Below are positions 36,953 through 47,142 of a stretch of 64,000 nt of DNA, piece after piece (positions within the stretch are counted from its first letter, which is position 1; the number at the start of each line of letters is the position of its first letter). Origin of the DNA: CAYXGE01 sp964464435 (GTDB lineage: Bacteria; Pseudomonadota; Gammaproteobacteria; Burkholderiales; Methylophilaceae); contig CAYXGE010000002.1 of NCBI GenBank assembly GCA_964464435.1, forward strand, positions 1 to 64,000. The letters run 5' to 3'. Below the pieces are notes generated by a model, which was not told where the DNA came from, made no database searches, and saw only the letters and a list, made by a program, of their open reading frames with translations. The translations under genes and the position numbers were made by a program.

Positions 36953-37282
36953 TTACTTAATGGGTAAGTCTATGCTCGCAATACTGCACTGCGTTGGGTT
37001 CCCTTGGCAGCACTGATTGGTTAAAAAGCTAATCGTAGCTTGCATGATTGCAAGGTTGGCGGAGTAACGCTGAAAACGACCTTCTTGCCTAACGCTGACT
37101 AAATTTGCGTATGTCATTGCTTTTAAATGGAAAGATAAATTATTGGGTGCAATGTTAAGTTGCTGAGCAATTTCACCAGCAACTAGACCAGTTGGATGGT
37201 TTTTGACTAACAAACGATAAAGTTCTAATCGTATGGCTGATGAAAGTGACTCAAAGATTTGGATAGCGTGGTCTTGGTTCAT
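36953..37282 (-). CDS. arsR: ArsR-family arsenite-responsive repressor
   Basis: Winged-helix repressor of the ars operon. I chose the ATG at 37282 (MNQDHAIQIFESLSSAIRLE); a longer frame reads through the operator region. The 109-aa product has the HTH LVAGEIAQQLNIAPNNLSFH and a C-terminal cysteine group C91, C92 and C99. This resembles the As(III) site of Acidithiobacillus ferrooxidans ArsR (C95, C96, C102) and differs from the N-terminal CVC type. Confidence 0.94.
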   Translation of the reverse strand: MNQDHAIQIFESLSSAIRLELYRLLVKNHPTGLVAGEIAQQLNIAPNNLSFHLKAMTYANLVSVRQEGRFQRYSANLAIMQATISFLTNQCCQGNPTQCSIASIDLPIK

Positions 37283-37289
37283 AATAGTT

Positions 37290-37313
37290 ATTTCAATATT
37301 TGTTGAAATATTG
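37290..37313 (-). promoter_or_regulatory. Putative ArsR operator
   Basis: Two overlapping inverted repeats: ATTTCAA-N6-TTGAAAT (37290-37309) and CAATATTT-N4-AAATATTG (37294-37313). They lie 8 nt upstream of the arsR start, where the repressor of its own operon would bind. Confidence 0.75.
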
Positions 37314-37592
37314 TAATGAATAGTTTTTATCACGTCCATACAAATTAGAGGCTAAAATTATTGAGCGATTGCACCAATATGGCGCATTAATTTGAGTGGA
37401 AAAAAATGTTATAACGAGACTTTATGAGAGTGCTTTTAAGGATAGTTTAATGATTTCAACAGCTTGCTATTTATAAGGTAAAGCAAGCTAAGATTAGGTA
37501 AAATGGCGTATATTGCTTACAGGGATTGGCTTATTTTTTGCTGGTTTAAAACGAGTAAGTAAACATGCAAAAATCTAAAGATAGGAAATCGT
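37314..37592. promoter_or_regulatory. Divergent arsR/glgP intergenic region
   Basis: With the operator this makes a non-coding gap of about 310 bp. It contains an inverted repeat AGCTTGCT-N13-AGCAAGCT at 37461-37489, about 100 nt before glgP, and an AGGAAA ribosome site for glgP. I see no small gene. Confidence 0.5.
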
Positions 37593-40067
37593 ATGGCAAC
37601 GACAAAAAAATCAGTTAAGAATACAAGTCAGGGGGGTGAGGCTTTTGCGCAATCGCTTTCAGCACATCTTAAATATTCACAGTTTAAGATTCCTGCTGTA
37701 GCAACCCCGCGTGACTGGTATGTGACTTCAGCTTATGCGGTACGCGACCACATTATTGATCGATGGATTAAGACTTCTGAAGCTTATGATAAAGAAGATC
37801 CTAAAAGAATCTATTACCTTTCATTAGAATTCTTAATGGGTCGTATGTTGTCAAATGCAGCCCTTAATATTGGCGTTGCTGAAGATTTAAAACAGGGTTT
37901 GCAAGAGTTAGGCCATGATATTGAAGCCGTCACTGATATGGAAATTGATGCGGCACTTGGCAACGGTGGTTTAGGCCGTTTGGCGGCATGCTTTCTAGAT
38001 TCTATGGCTACCATGGGCATTCCAGGTACTGGCTATGGTATTCGTTATGAATATGGCATGTTTAGGCAAGCTATTATCAATGGTGCGCAAGTAGAAAATC
38101 CTGACAACTGGCTACGTTACGGCAATGTATGGGAATTTCAACGTCCAGAAAGTACCTATGTGGTTAAATTTGGTGGGCGCGTTGTCGAGTTTCACAACCC
38201 AGAACGTCCACAATCTCCCATGGAGCATCATTGGGTGGATACTGAAAATGTAGTTGCTATGGCGTTTGATGTTCCAGTGCCTGGTTATGGCAATAATACC
38301 GTAAATACTTTACGTCTTTGGTCTGCCAGAGCTTCACGTGAATTTGATTTAAGACATTTTAACGAAGGTAACTTTGAAAAATCTGTTGAAGAGCGTAACG
38401 CAACAGAAAATATTTCAAAAGTACTCTACCCTAATGACTCCTCTGCTTCTGGACGAGAGTTGCGCTTAAAACAACAATATTTCTTTGTTTCTGCCTCTAT
38501 ACAAGACTTATTGCGTCGTTTTTTAGCAAAACATCATGATTGGAACACCTTGCCAGATAAAGTGGCGATACAGCTTAATGACACACACCCTGCCATTGCC
38601 GTAGCTGAAATGATGTACCAATTGGTCGATGTGCACCATCTCACATGGGATCATGCATGGAAACTGGTGGGTCAAATTTTTGCCTACACTAACCATACCT
38701 TGATGCCAGAAGCACTTGAAACATGGGCAGTGAGTTTGTTTGAGAAACTATTGCCGCGTCATTTAGAAATCATCTACCAGATAAATCACAATTTCTTAAT
38801 GATGGTGAATCATCATTTCCCTGGGGATACTGATTTACTTGCACGCGTTTCAATTATTGATGAATCTCATGGTCGTCGAGTACGCATGGCGCATCTTGCC
38901 GTGGTAGGCAGTCATACTGTTAATGGGGTAGCGGCATTACATAGTGAATTATTAAAAAGTACATTATTTGCAGACTTTGACCGTATTTACCCAGGTAAAA
39001 TTTGTAATATTACTAATGGTATTACGCCACGCCGCTGGCTTAATCAGGCTAATCAAGGGTTAACAAAATTAATAGCAAAAGCAATTGGTGATGGATTTCA
39101 AAACGATTTAACAAAGCTCAGTAAACTCACACCGTTAGCTGATGATGCTGAATTCCGTAAAGCGTTTCGAGCTGTAAAACATGAGAATAAATTACGTCTA
39201 GCCAAAAAGATTGAAGAAAAAACTGGCATCGTTGTGAATCCAAACAGCTTATTTGATGTACAAATTAAGCGTATTCATGAATACAAACGCCAGTTACTTA
39301 ATGTATTACATGTCATCACCTTATATAACCGCATTCGCTTAGGCAAGGTTAAAAATATCACCCCGCGTACAGTAATATTTGGCGGTAAAGCTGCACCCGG
39401 CTACTGGATGGCAAAACAAATTATTCGACTAATCAATGACGTTGCAGCGATTGTGAATGAAGATTTGTCAGTAGGCGATAAACTTAAAGTCGTGTTCTAC
39501 CCTAACTATGAAGTGTCAGCAGCGGAAGTGTTGTTTCCCGGTAGTGATTTATCAGAGCAAATTTCTACTGCAGGTACCGAGGCCTCAGGTACAGGTAATA
39601 TGAAAATGGCGCTTAATGGCGCATTAACCATTGGTACCCTAGATGGTGCAAACGTAGAAATTCGTGAAGAAGTCGGCGCAGAAAATATCTTCATTTTTGG
39701 TTTAACCACGCCACAGGTTGCAGAAACCAAGGCCAAAGGTTACAACCCTTACGATTATTACAATAGCAATCCAGAACTAAAGCAAGTGATTGATATGATA
39801 GACAGTGGATTCTTCTCAGTGGAAGAGCCAAATCGTTACCAAGCTATTGTGGATAATCTATTGCGTAAGGGTGATCATTATTTATTACTAGCTGATTATG
39901 CTAGCTATATAGCTACTCAAGATGAAGTGGCAAAAGTATATAAAGACAAAGAAGAGTGGTCGCGTCGTGCCATTTTAAATGTGGCACGTATGAGTAAGTT
40001 TTCAAGTGACCGTACGATTGGGGAATATGCCAATAATATTTGGCATGTAAAGCCTGTAAAAGCTTAA
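37593..40067 (+). CDS. glgP: Glycogen/starch/maltodextrin phosphorylase
   Basis: PLP enzyme that releases glucose-1-phosphate from glycogen. The 824-aa product has full family length: YYLSLEFLMGRMLSNAALNI, ALGNGGLGRLAACFLDSMAT, QLNDTHPAIAVAEMMY, and EASGTGNMKMALNGALTIGT with the PLP Lys at about residue 671. No other glycogen genes are adjacent. Confidence 0.97.
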   Translation: MATTKKSVKNTSQGGEAFAQSLSAHLKYSQFKIPAVATPRDWYVTSAYAVRDHIIDRWIKTSEAYDKEDPKRIYYLSLEFLMGRMLSNAALNIGVAEDLKQGLQELGHDIEAVTDMEIDAALGNGGLGRLAACFLDSMATMGIPGTGYGIRYEYGMFRQAIINGAQVENPDNWLRYGNVWEFQRPESTYVVKFGGRVVEFHNPERPQSPMEHHWVDTENVVAMAFDVPVPGYGNNTVNTLRLWSARASREFDLRHFNEGNFEKSVEERNATENISKVLYPNDSSASGRELRLKQQYFFVSASIQDLLRRFLAKHHDWNTLPDKVAIQLNDTHPAIAVAEMMYQLVDVHHLTWDHAWKLVGQIFAYTNHTLMPEALETWAVSLFEKLLPRHLEIIYQINHNFLMMVNHHFPGDTDLLARVSIIDESHGRRVRMAHLAVVGSHTVNGVAALHSELLKSTLFADFDRIYPGKICNITNGITPRRWLNQANQGLTKLIAKAIGDGFQNDLTKLSKLTPLADDAEFRKAFRAVKHENKLRLAKKIEEKTGIVVNPNSLFDVQIKRIHEYKRQLLNVLHVITLYNRIRLGKVKNITPRTVIFGGKAAPGYWMAKQIIRLINDVAAIVNEDLSVGDKLKVVFYPNYEVSAAEVLFPGSDLSEQISTAGTEASGTGNMKMALNGALTIGTLDGANVEIREEVGAENIFIFGLTTPQVAETKAKGYNPYDYYNSNPELKQVIDMIDSGFFSVEEPNRYQAIVDNLLRKGDHYLLLADYASYIATQDEVAKVYKDKEEWSRRAILNVARMSKFSSDRTIGEYANNIWHVKPVKA

Positions 40068-40110
40068 TGTTTTAAGTTAAAAAAGCATACAAAAGTAAAA
40101 AAGCATGAAG

Positions 40111-40147
40111 AAGCAAGTGTTGCTTATAACAACACTTGCTTTTTTTT
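40111..40147 (+). terminator. Rho-independent terminator after glgP
   Basis: Perfect 12-bp stem AAGCAAGTGTTG/CAACACTTGCTT (40111-40122 and 40130-40141) with a 7-nt loop and a run of T. Confidence 0.92.
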
Positions 40148-40193
40148 GGTCTAGGTAGCACATTAACGCAAACATCAAATTTTGGAGAATGCT

Positions 40194-40874
40194 ATGCGTC
40201 AAATGTTAACTATTATTGCTCTTTGTATTTCAACGCAAGTTCACGCCATTTCATTGAGTGATTTAAGTAACACAGAAGCGAGTGGTGGCTTAAAAGAAGC
40301 ACTCACGCAAGGGGTGGGTAAAGCAGTCAGCATGTTAGGTGCAACCGATGGTTTTTTGGGAAACAAGGAAGTTAAGATTCCACTACCAAGCTCACTCAAA
40401 AAGATTGAAAAAGGTATGAAAATGATGGGTATGGGCAAACAGTCTGATGAGCTTATTTTAAAAATGAATCGCGCTGCTGAAGCAGCCGTGCCCGAAGCAA
40501 AATCCTTATTAGTTGATTCTATTAAAAAGATGAGTGTAGCAGATGCTAAGGGCATTTTAACTGGACCGCAAGACGCTGCAACACAATATTTTAAAAGAAC
40601 AACCTCAGAACAAATGGCGGCTAAATTTTTGCCTATCGTAGAAAAAGCCACTGCTAACGTGCAATTAGCAGAAACCTATAATAAATATGCTGAGATGGGC
40701 AGTAAATTTGGCGCAATCAAAAAAGAAGATGCCAATATTAACCAATATGTCACGAGAAAAGCTTTGGATGGTGTGTATGCCATGATTGCCAAAGAAGAGG
40801 CCGCGATTCGAAAAGACCCTGTTGGTCAAGCCAGCGGTTTATTACAAAAAGTATTTGGTGCAATCGGCAAATAG
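40194..40874 (+). CDS. DUF4197 family secreted protein
   Basis: Function unknown. I chose the ATG at 40194, preceded by TTTGGAGAA; an in-frame TTG four codons earlier overlaps this ribosome site. The 226-aa product has a signal peptide ending near STQVHA and then the helical DUF4197 domain (SGGLKEALTQGVGKAVSMLG; KIPLPSSLKKIEKGMKMMGM; ALDGVYAMIAKEEAAIRKDP). It stands alone between two strong terminators. Confidence 0.9.
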   Translation: MRQMLTIIALCISTQVHAISLSDLSNTEASGGLKEALTQGVGKAVSMLGATDGFLGNKEVKIPLPSSLKKIEKGMKMMGMGKQSDELILKMNRAAEAAVPEAKSLLVDSIKKMSVADAKGILTGPQDAATQYFKRTTSEQMAAKFLPIVEKATANVQLAETYNKYAEMGSKFGAIKKEDANINQYVTRKALDGVYAMIAKEEAAIRKDPVGQASGLLQKVFGAIGK

Positions 40875-40897
40875 TTAATTAACCGCAATCTGCTAGT

Positions 40898-40938
40898 AAT
40901 AATAAATAAGGGTGGCGATGCCACCCTTATTTATTATT
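40898..40938 (+). terminator. Strong bidirectional-looking terminator after the DUF4197 gene
   Basis: Perfect 19-bp arms (40898-40916 and 40920-40938, core AAGGGTGGC/GCCACCCTT, AT-rich base) with a 3-nt loop. The A- and T-rich bases on both sides could stop transcription either way. Confidence 0.9.
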
Positions 40939-41072
40939 GTAATCATGAAAGTAAAAAAATCTAGTAGCGTTGTTAGTGTCAGAAATTGATAGTAAATCAA
41001 GCAAATATTGTGGCAGTTATTTAGCACGAAATAAGGTAAAATTGCAGTTTTAAAATTATTGCAAAAACATTC

Positions 41073-44000
41073 ATGCTAAGTCTTCGCGGCAGCTCTGCGC
41101 TTTCATCATTCAGATTAGAAAAAATTTTACAAGCACTTAAAAAAAGTGCGCCTGAAATTAACCATTTATATGCAGAGTTTTGGCATTTTGTGTGGAGTGA
41201 GACGCCATTTAGTAGTGAACAGCAGGCCATACTGAGTCAAATTTTGACCTATGGCCCTAAAATGGTTGAAGAATCCCCTAATGGTGAGCTATTTTTGGTG
41301 ATTCCCCGCCCTGGCACTATATCGCCATGGGCTTCGCGTGCGACTGATATTGCCAAACATTGTGGCTTGGCGCAGATTCAAAGAATCGAGCGAGGTATAG
41401 CCTTTTACGTGAGTAAAACTAATGGCAGTGCATTAAGCCTTGCTGAGCAACAAGCGTTAAAAGCAGCCATTCACGACCGTATGACTGAGGCTGTGTTTAG
41501 GCAATTAGACGATGCGCAAAAGCTGTTTCACACCGCAACACCAGCGCCTTTAAGCGTGGTGGATATTTTAGTGGGTGGTAAGGCTGCGTTAGAGCAAGCC
41601 AATGCAGACATGGGCTTAGCATTATCTACGGACGAAGTGGATTATTTGCTAGATAACTTTTTAAAAATGGGGCGCAATCCAACGGATGTAGAGTTGATGA
41701 TGTTTGCGCAAGCCAATTCAGAGCATTGTCGCCATAAAATCTTTAATGCCGACTGGGTCATTGATGGCGTGCCGCAAGAAAAGTCACTATTTGGCATGAT
41801 ACGCAACACCCATCAGCTTAACCCTGGCAACACTGTGGTGGCTTATTCAGACAACGCTTCTATTGTAGCTGGGGAGCGCACTAAGCGATTTTATCCACAA
41901 GTTGATGGTACATATCAATTTGTGGATGAAGAGATGCATTTCTTGATGAAAGTGGAAACACATAATCATCCAACTGCAATTTCTCCTTTTGCTGGCGCCG
42001 CAACTGGTGCAGGTGGTGAAATTAGAGATGAAGGCGCAACAGGCAGTGGTTCTAAACCCAAGGCTGGTTTAACAGGGTTTTCTGTCTCTAACTTAAATAT
42101 TCCTGATTTCACGCAACCTTGGGAGAAACCTTTTGGTAAGCCTTCACGAATTGCTTCTGCTTTACAAATTATGATTGATGGTCCACTAGGTGGCGCAGCG
42201 TACAACAATGAATTTGGTCGTCCCAACATTAATGGCTATTTTCGTACTTTAGAAATTGAAGCTGCAGGTGAAGTGCGCGGCTATCATAAGCCTATTATGC
42301 TCGCGGGTGGTGTTGGCAATATTTCAGCCAAACATGCAAAAAAGAATCCGATTCCTGCTGGTGCGGCCTTGATTCAATTAGGTGGGCCAGCCATGTTGAT
42401 TGGTTTAGGCGGTGGTGCGGCCTCAAGTATGGATACTGGTGCAAATACCGAACATCTAGATTTTGACTCTGTACAACGAGGTAACCCCGAGTTAGAGCGT
42501 CGCGCGCAAGAGGTGATAGATAGATGCTGGCAAATGGGTGATGCTAACCCTATTTTGAGTATTCATGATGTAGGCGCAGGGGGTATATCCAATGCATTTC
42601 CAGAGTTGGTGAATGATGCTGGCGTAGGGGCTTTGTTTCAGTTACGCAACGTGCATAATGAAGAGCCGGGTATGTCACCACGCGAGTTATGGAGCAATGA
42701 AGCGCAAGAGCGTTATGTGATGGCGGTGGCAAAAGAAAACTTAGCGTTATTTAAAGAATTGTGTGAGCGTGAACGTTGTCCATTTGCAATCGTTGGTTAC
42801 GCAACTGAAGAACGTCATTTAACTGTTGAAGATAGTCATTTTGGCAATAAGCCAGTGGATATGGATTTATCGGTACTGTTGGGTAAGCCTCCAAAAATGA
42901 CGCGTAATGTCAGTCATCAAGAGCGCGATTTAATGCCTTTCTCATTTGAAGGCATTAGCCTAAAGCAAGCTGCAGAGCGTGTGCTTAGGTTACCCGGTGT
43001 TGCCGATAAAACCTTTTTAATTACCATAGGCGACCGCTCCGTAACTGGCTTAGTAGCGCGTGAGCAAATGGTTGGTCCTTGGCAAGTGCCCGTTGCAGAT
43101 GTAGCCGTAACACTTGCTGGTTTTGAAACCTATCGTGGTGAGGCATTTGCCATCGGTGAAAAAGCGCCGCTCGCGTTAATTGATGCACCAGCCTCTGGGC
43201 GTATGGCAATTGGTGAGGCGATTACCAACCTTGCTGCTAGTTACATTCAAGACATCAAAGAAATTAAGCTTTCCGCAAATTGGATGGCGCCTGCAGGGCA
43301 TCCGGGGGAAGACGCTGCACTGTATGATACGGTGCGTGCAGTTGGAATGGAATTGTGCCCGCAATTAGGGATTAGTATTCCTGTTGGCAAAGATTCGATG
43401 TCAATGAAAACCGTTTGGGAAGAGGGGGCACAGAAAAAGGCGGTGACTGCCCCAATCTCATTGGTGGTAACTGCCTTTGCACCTACGCCTGATGCGCGAA
43501 AGACTCTTACGCCACAGCTAAGAACAGATTTAGGGGATACCAAGCTTATTTTAATTGACTTGGGTCATGGAAAAAACCGTATGGGCGGCTCTGCGCTAGC
43601 GCAAGTATATAGCGCCACTGATGATATTAGCCCCGATGTTGACAATGCACAGCATCTCAAAGCTTTTTTTGCTGTCATTCAACGCTTGAATCTAGAAGGC
43701 ACAATTTTGGCCTACCATGATAGGTCTGATGGAGGTTTATTTGTAACGCTAGCAGAAATGGCATTTGCAGGGCGCTGTGGCTTAGATATTGATATTAGCG
43801 AATTAGCAGGTGATGCACTGGCTACTTTGTTTAATGAAGAGTTGGGTGCTGTATTACAAGTGCCTGCGCAATTAGCAGAAAGTATTTGTACACAAATCAA
43901 CCATGATATTCCGCATAGCTGCCATATCATTGGCATGCCAGTAGCCAATAATCATGGCTTTATTATCCGACAATTTGGACAAGTTTTATTCGCAGAAATG

Positions 44001-44957
44001 CGCGCAGACCTGCATCGTATGTGGTCAGAAACCACCTATCACATGCAAAAAATGCGTGATAACCCTGTATGTGCTCAGCAAGAGTATGACCGTATTTTAG
44101 ATTTAAAAGACCCTGGCTTACATGACTACTTAACGTTTGATTTAGCCAATAATGTGTCAGCCCCTTATTTGCATCTAGATAATAAACCTAAGATGGCAGT
44201 ATTGCGTGAGCAGGGCGTTAATGGGCATGTTGAAATGGCTGCCGCCTTTAATAGAGCTGGTTTCCAAGCCTATGACGTTCACATGAGCGATATTATTGCA
44301 GGTAGAGTTTCACTCAAAGATTTTGCCGGACTAGTTGCTTGCGGTGGTTTTTCTTATGGTGACGTACTTGGCGCTGGTGAAGGTTGGGCCAAATCTATCT
44401 TATTTAACAGTCGGGCTAGAGATGAGTTTTCAGCTTTTTTTGAACGAAGCGATTCATTTGCGCTAGGGGTATGTAATGGTTGCCAAATGATGAGTAATTT
44501 GCAATCAATTATTCCCGGCGCTAGTCATTGGCCACATTTTGTTCGTAATAAATCAGAGCAATTTGAAGCGCGCACCGCCATGGTTGAGGTGTTAGAATCA
44601 CCTTCACTATTTTTTAGAGGCATGGCAGGAAGCCGAATGCCAATTGCTGTAGCGCATGGAGAAGGGTTTACGGAATTTTCTACAGAAAATGCTGTCAATG
44701 ATGTAATGACTAAAAAGTTAGTGAGTTTACGCTTTGTAGATAATACTGGCGCAGCCACTGAGGTTTACCCTTTTAATCCAAATGGGTCTCCACGCGGACT
44801 AACAGGATTTACTACGGATGACGGGCGATTTAGCATTATGATGCCGCATCCAGAGCGTGTATTTAGAACTGTGCAACATGCATGGCATCCCGATCATTGG
44901 CATGAAGACGCGCCTTGGATTAGGATGTTCCGCAATGCAAGGCAATGGGTTGGTTAA
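41073..44957 (+). CDS. purL: Phosphoribosylformylglycinamidine synthase (large, single-chain)
   Basis: Converts FGAR and glutamine to FGAM in purine synthesis. The 1294-aa product has the long gammaproteobacterial/betaproteobacterial form: an N-terminal PurS-like region, two AIRS-like halves ([59 protein letters not shown]) and a C-terminal glutaminase ([20 protein letters not shown]; nucleophile C1134 in [18 protein letters not shown]). No ribosome site is obvious at the ATG. Confidence 0.98.
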   Translation: MLSLRGSSALSSFRLEKILQALKKSAPEINHLYAEFWHFVWSETPFSSEQQAILSQILTYGPKMVEESPNGELFLVIPRPGTISPWASRATDIAKHCGLAQIQRIERGIAFYVSKTNGSALSLAEQQALKAAIHDRMTEAVFRQLDDAQKLFHTATPAPLSVVDILVGGKAALEQANADMGLALSTDEVDYLLDNFLKMGRNPTDVELMMFAQANSEHCRHKIFNADWVIDGVPQEKSLFGMIRNTHQLNPGNTVVAYSDNASIVAGERTKRFYPQVDGTYQFVDEEMHFLMKVETHNHPTAISPFAGAATGAGGEIRDEGATGSGSKPKAGLTGFSVSNLNIPDFTQPWEKPFGKPSRIASALQIMIDGPLGGAAYNNEFGRPNINGYFRTLEIEAAGEVRGYHKPIMLAGGVGNISAKHAKKNPIPAGAALIQLGGPAMLIGLGGGAASSMDTGANTEHLDFDSVQRGNPELERRAQEVIDRCWQMGDANPILSIHDVGAGGISNAFPELVNDAGVGALFQLRNVHNEEPGMSPRELWSNEAQERYVMAVAKENLALFKELCERERCPFAIVGYATEERHLTVEDSHFGNKPVDMDLSVLLGKPPKMTRNVSHQERDLMPFSFEGISLKQAAERVLRLPGVADKTFLITIGDRSVTGLVAREQMVGPWQVPVADVAVTLAGFETYRGEAFAIGEKAPLALIDAPASGRMAIGEAITNLAASYIQDIKEIKLSANWMAPAGHPGEDAALYDTVRAVGMELCPQLGISIPVGKDSMSMKTVWEEGAQKKAVTAPISLVVTAFAPTPDARKTLTPQLRTDLGDTKLILIDLGHGKNRMGGSALAQVYSATDDISPDVDNAQHLKAFFAVIQRLNLEGTILAYHDRSDGGLFVTLAEMAFAGRCGLDIDISELAGDALATLFNEELGAVLQVPAQLAESICTQINHDIPHSCHIIGMPVANNHGFIIRQFGQVLFAEMRADLHRMWSETTYHMQKMRDNPVCAQQEYDRILDLKDPGLHDYLTFDLANNVSAPYLHLDNKPKMAVLREQGVNGHVEMAAAFNRAGFQAYDVHMSDIIAGRVSLKDFAGLVACGGFSYGDVLGAGEGWAKSILFNSRARDEFSAFFERSDSFALGVCNGCQMMSNLQSIIPGASHWPHFVRNKSEQFEARTAMVEVLESPSLFFRGMAGSRMPIAVAHGEGFTEFSTENAVNDVMTKKLVSLRFVDNTGAATEVYPFNPNGSPRGLTGFTTDDGRFSIMMPHPERVFRTVQHAWHPDHWHEDAPWIRMFRNARQWVG

Positions 44958-44989
44958 TTTAAAAAGTAGTAATTGAGGAGATTAAAAGT

Positions 44990-45472
44990 ATGAAATTGAT
45001 TAAAGCCTTATTTCTGGTGTTATCGCTTAGCCTTTCAGCATCAGCGTTTGCAATTAACGATGATGACTACATGCCATACACGGCTGCACTTGGTGAGGGC
45101 AACTTAAAGTTTGTGAAATCAATCATTGAAAGCGATAAAGCAAAAGTAAACGAAAAGTTTTTTGGTTGGTCTGCGTTACAAATCGCCGCCAATAAAGGAC
45201 AGCTCGAAATAGTTAAATATTTACTAGATAAAGGTGCTGAAATTAATTATCAACATCCAGTCAGTATGAATACTGCCTTTCATTTGGCCGCATTAAGTAA
45301 CCATAAAAATGTATTGAAATATCTGGTGGAAAGAGGCGCTGATGTTAATATTAAACTTAAGGCTGATGTGTCTTTGATTAGACCACTAAAGGATGAAGGT
45401 AATACAGAAATGGTTGAGTATTTAAAAAGCTTAGGTGTTTCTGAAGAGGGTTGCCAAGGACAATGTTTCTAA
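44990..45472 (+). CDS. Periplasmic ankyrin-repeat protein, 160 aa
   Basis: Has a signal peptide (MKLIKALFLVLSLSLSASAFA) and about three or four ankyrin repeats (GWSALQIAANKGQLEIVKYL; NTAFHLAALSNHKNVLKYLV; a final degenerate repeat), ending in a Cys-containing tail EGCQGQCF. TGAGGAG precedes the ATG. Such small secreted ankyrin proteins often sit next to redox enzymes; here flavocytochrome c genes follow 13 nt after its stop. Confidence 0.88.
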   Translation: MKLIKALFLVLSLSLSASAFAINDDDYMPYTAALGEGNLKFVKSIIESDKAKVNEKFFGWSALQIAANKGQLEIVKYLLDKGAEINYQHPVSMNTAFHLAALSNHKNVLKYLVERGADVNIKLKADVSLIRPLKDEGNTEMVEYLKSLGVSEEGCQGQCF

Positions 45473-45485
45473 TTTAATTGCATAT

Positions 45486-45857
45486 ATGCTTTCGAATACC
45501 ATCCGTGTAGGCTTATCAGTTGCCTTATTGCTCAAGGCAATAACAGCCTATGCGGGTGATGCCTTTTCAGAATCTGAAAAACAACATATTCAAGTATTAG
45601 CGGGTTCTTGCGCAGCGTGCCATGGCACAAATGGCAATGCGTTGGCTGGCAATAAATCATTAGCTGGCTTAGAAAGCCAATATTTCATCAATAAACTGAA
45701 TGATTATAAATCGGGTAAGCAGCCCTCTACTGTGATGCACAGACATGCAAAAGGGCTAACCGAAGTTGAAATTCAACTACTCGCTCAACACTTTTCAAGC
45801 CTTAAGCCAAGACCTGCAGGCCTTCCAAAACATCCCGTTCGTCCCGAGAATTTCTAA
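45486..45857 (+). CDS. fccA: Cytochrome c subunit of flavocytochrome c sulfide dehydrogenase
   Basis: Small class I cytochrome c that takes electrons from the flavoprotein partner. I chose the ATG at 45486, which gives a signal peptide ending at AYAG; an earlier start at 45435 would overlap the ankyrin gene and spoil the signal. The 123-aa product has one heme site (C42-A-A-C45-H46) and M84 as likely axial ligand. Its place directly before fccB decides the name. Confidence 0.85.
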   Translation: MLSNTIRVGLSVALLLKAITAYAGDAFSESEKQHIQVLAGSCAACHGTNGNALAGNKSLAGLESQYFINKLNDYKSGKQPSTVMHRHAKGLTEVEIQLLAQHFSSLKPRPAGLPKHPVRPENF

Positions 45858-45859
45858 AT

Positions 45860-47122
45860 ATGAATCGTCGTCAATTTATACAACAAGGCTTGATATTGAC
45901 GGCGAGTAGTTTAGGTGCTTGTGCAATCAATAAGCCTTTAATTGAACCAAAACAACGGGTTGTGGTGATAGGTGGTGGGTACGCTGGGGCTACCGTTGCC
46001 AAATATATTCGTCTCTGGAGCCAACATCAAATAGAGGTTGTAGTTGTCGAGCCTAATCCCTATTTCATCTCATGTCCATTGAGCAATTTAGTGTTGGGTG
46101 GTAGCAAAACGATTGATGACCTAAGTTTTACTTATGATAGCTTGATAGCCAATCATGGTATACAGTGGGTTAAAGATCAGGTTATGCAGATTCATACTGA
46201 GACGAAAACTATCCACATGTCACGTGCAAGCTTGCACTATGATAGGTTGGTCATTGCCCCTGGCATCGATTTTAATTACGATGCATTGCCAGTATTACAA
46301 GAGGCAAACATGCAATTGCAAATTCCGCATGCTTGGAAAGCTGGAAAGCAAACCGTTGCTCTTAGAAAGCAACTGGAGGCGATGCCTGATGGTGGAGTGT
46401 TTGTTATGACAATTCCTTTAGCGCCATACCGTTGTCCGCCTGGCCCATATGAGCGTGTCTGCCAAGTCGCTTCTTATTTCAAACAGCATAAAGCTAAAAG
46501 TAAAATTATAGTGCTAGACGCTAACCCTGAAATTGTGTCTAAAAAAGGCTTGTTTAATAAAGTGTTTCTTGAAATGTATGCGGGCATGATTGATTACCGC
46601 CCCAATAGTGCCATTCAACAGCTTGATGCAACAACAAAAACCATTAAAACTGAGTTTGAAACTGAACGTGCAGATGTGCTTAATGTGATTCCCACTCAGC
46701 TTGCGGGTAAGGTTGCACAATTAGCGCAGTTAACTAATATTGATAAGCGCTGGTGTGAAGTGGACTTTTTAAGCTATGAGTCAAAAGTTAGCCCCAATGT
46801 GCATGTGATTGGTGATGCAGTGTTTTCAGCTTTACCTAAGTCTGCGCATATGGCTACTTCACAAGCCAGAGTATGTGCGGCGGCAATTGTGTCGCTCATG
46901 CGCGAGCAAACACCAGACCCCGCTCCTGTGTTTGCCAATACCTGCTATAGCTTTGTCAATGACCATATGGCCATGCATGTGGCTAATGTTTACCGCTATC
47001 ATGCAGAAAAGCAAGTGATGTTACCTGCAGATGGTGGTGGCGTATCTGCCGCCCCTTCATTAGAAGAAGGTACGTTTGGTATGGCATGGGCGCAAAATAT
47101 CTGGTCTGATACGCTCACTTAA
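45860..47122 (+). CDS. fccB: Flavoprotein subunit of flavocytochrome c sulfide dehydrogenase
   Basis: Periplasmic FAD enzyme that oxidises sulfide and passes electrons to the cytochrome subunit. The 420-aa product has a twin-arginine-like start (NRRQFIQQG), the FAD fold RVVVIGGGYAGATVAKYI, C72 in YFISCPLSN at the position of the covalent FAD cysteine of Allochromatium FccB, and C192 (YRCPPGPYERV) and C362 (NTCYSFVND) at the redox disulfide positions. LGAC near residues 18-21 could serve as a lipobox, so it may be a lipoprotein. Starts 2 nt after fccA. Confidence 0.9.
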   Translation: MNRRQFIQQGLILTASSLGACAINKPLIEPKQRVVVIGGGYAGATVAKYIRLWSQHQIEVVVVEPNPYFISCPLSNLVLGGSKTIDDLSFTYDSLIANHGIQWVKDQVMQIHTETKTIHMSRASLHYDRLVIAPGIDFNYDALPVLQEANMQLQIPHAWKAGKQTVALRKQLEAMPDGGVFVMTIPLAPYRCPPGPYERVCQVASYFKQHKAKSKIIVLDANPEIVSKKGLFNKVFLEMYAGMIDYRPNSAIQQLDATTKTIKTEFETERADVLNVIPTQLAGKVAQLAQLTNIDKRWCEVDFLSYESKVSPNVHVIGDAVFSALPKSAHMATSQARVCAAAIVSLMREQTPDPAPVFANTCYSFVNDHMAMHVANVYRYHAEKQVMLPADGGGVSAAPSLEEGTFGMAWAQNIWSDTLT

Positions 47123-47142
47123 TGATTTTCATTGGGTAATAT

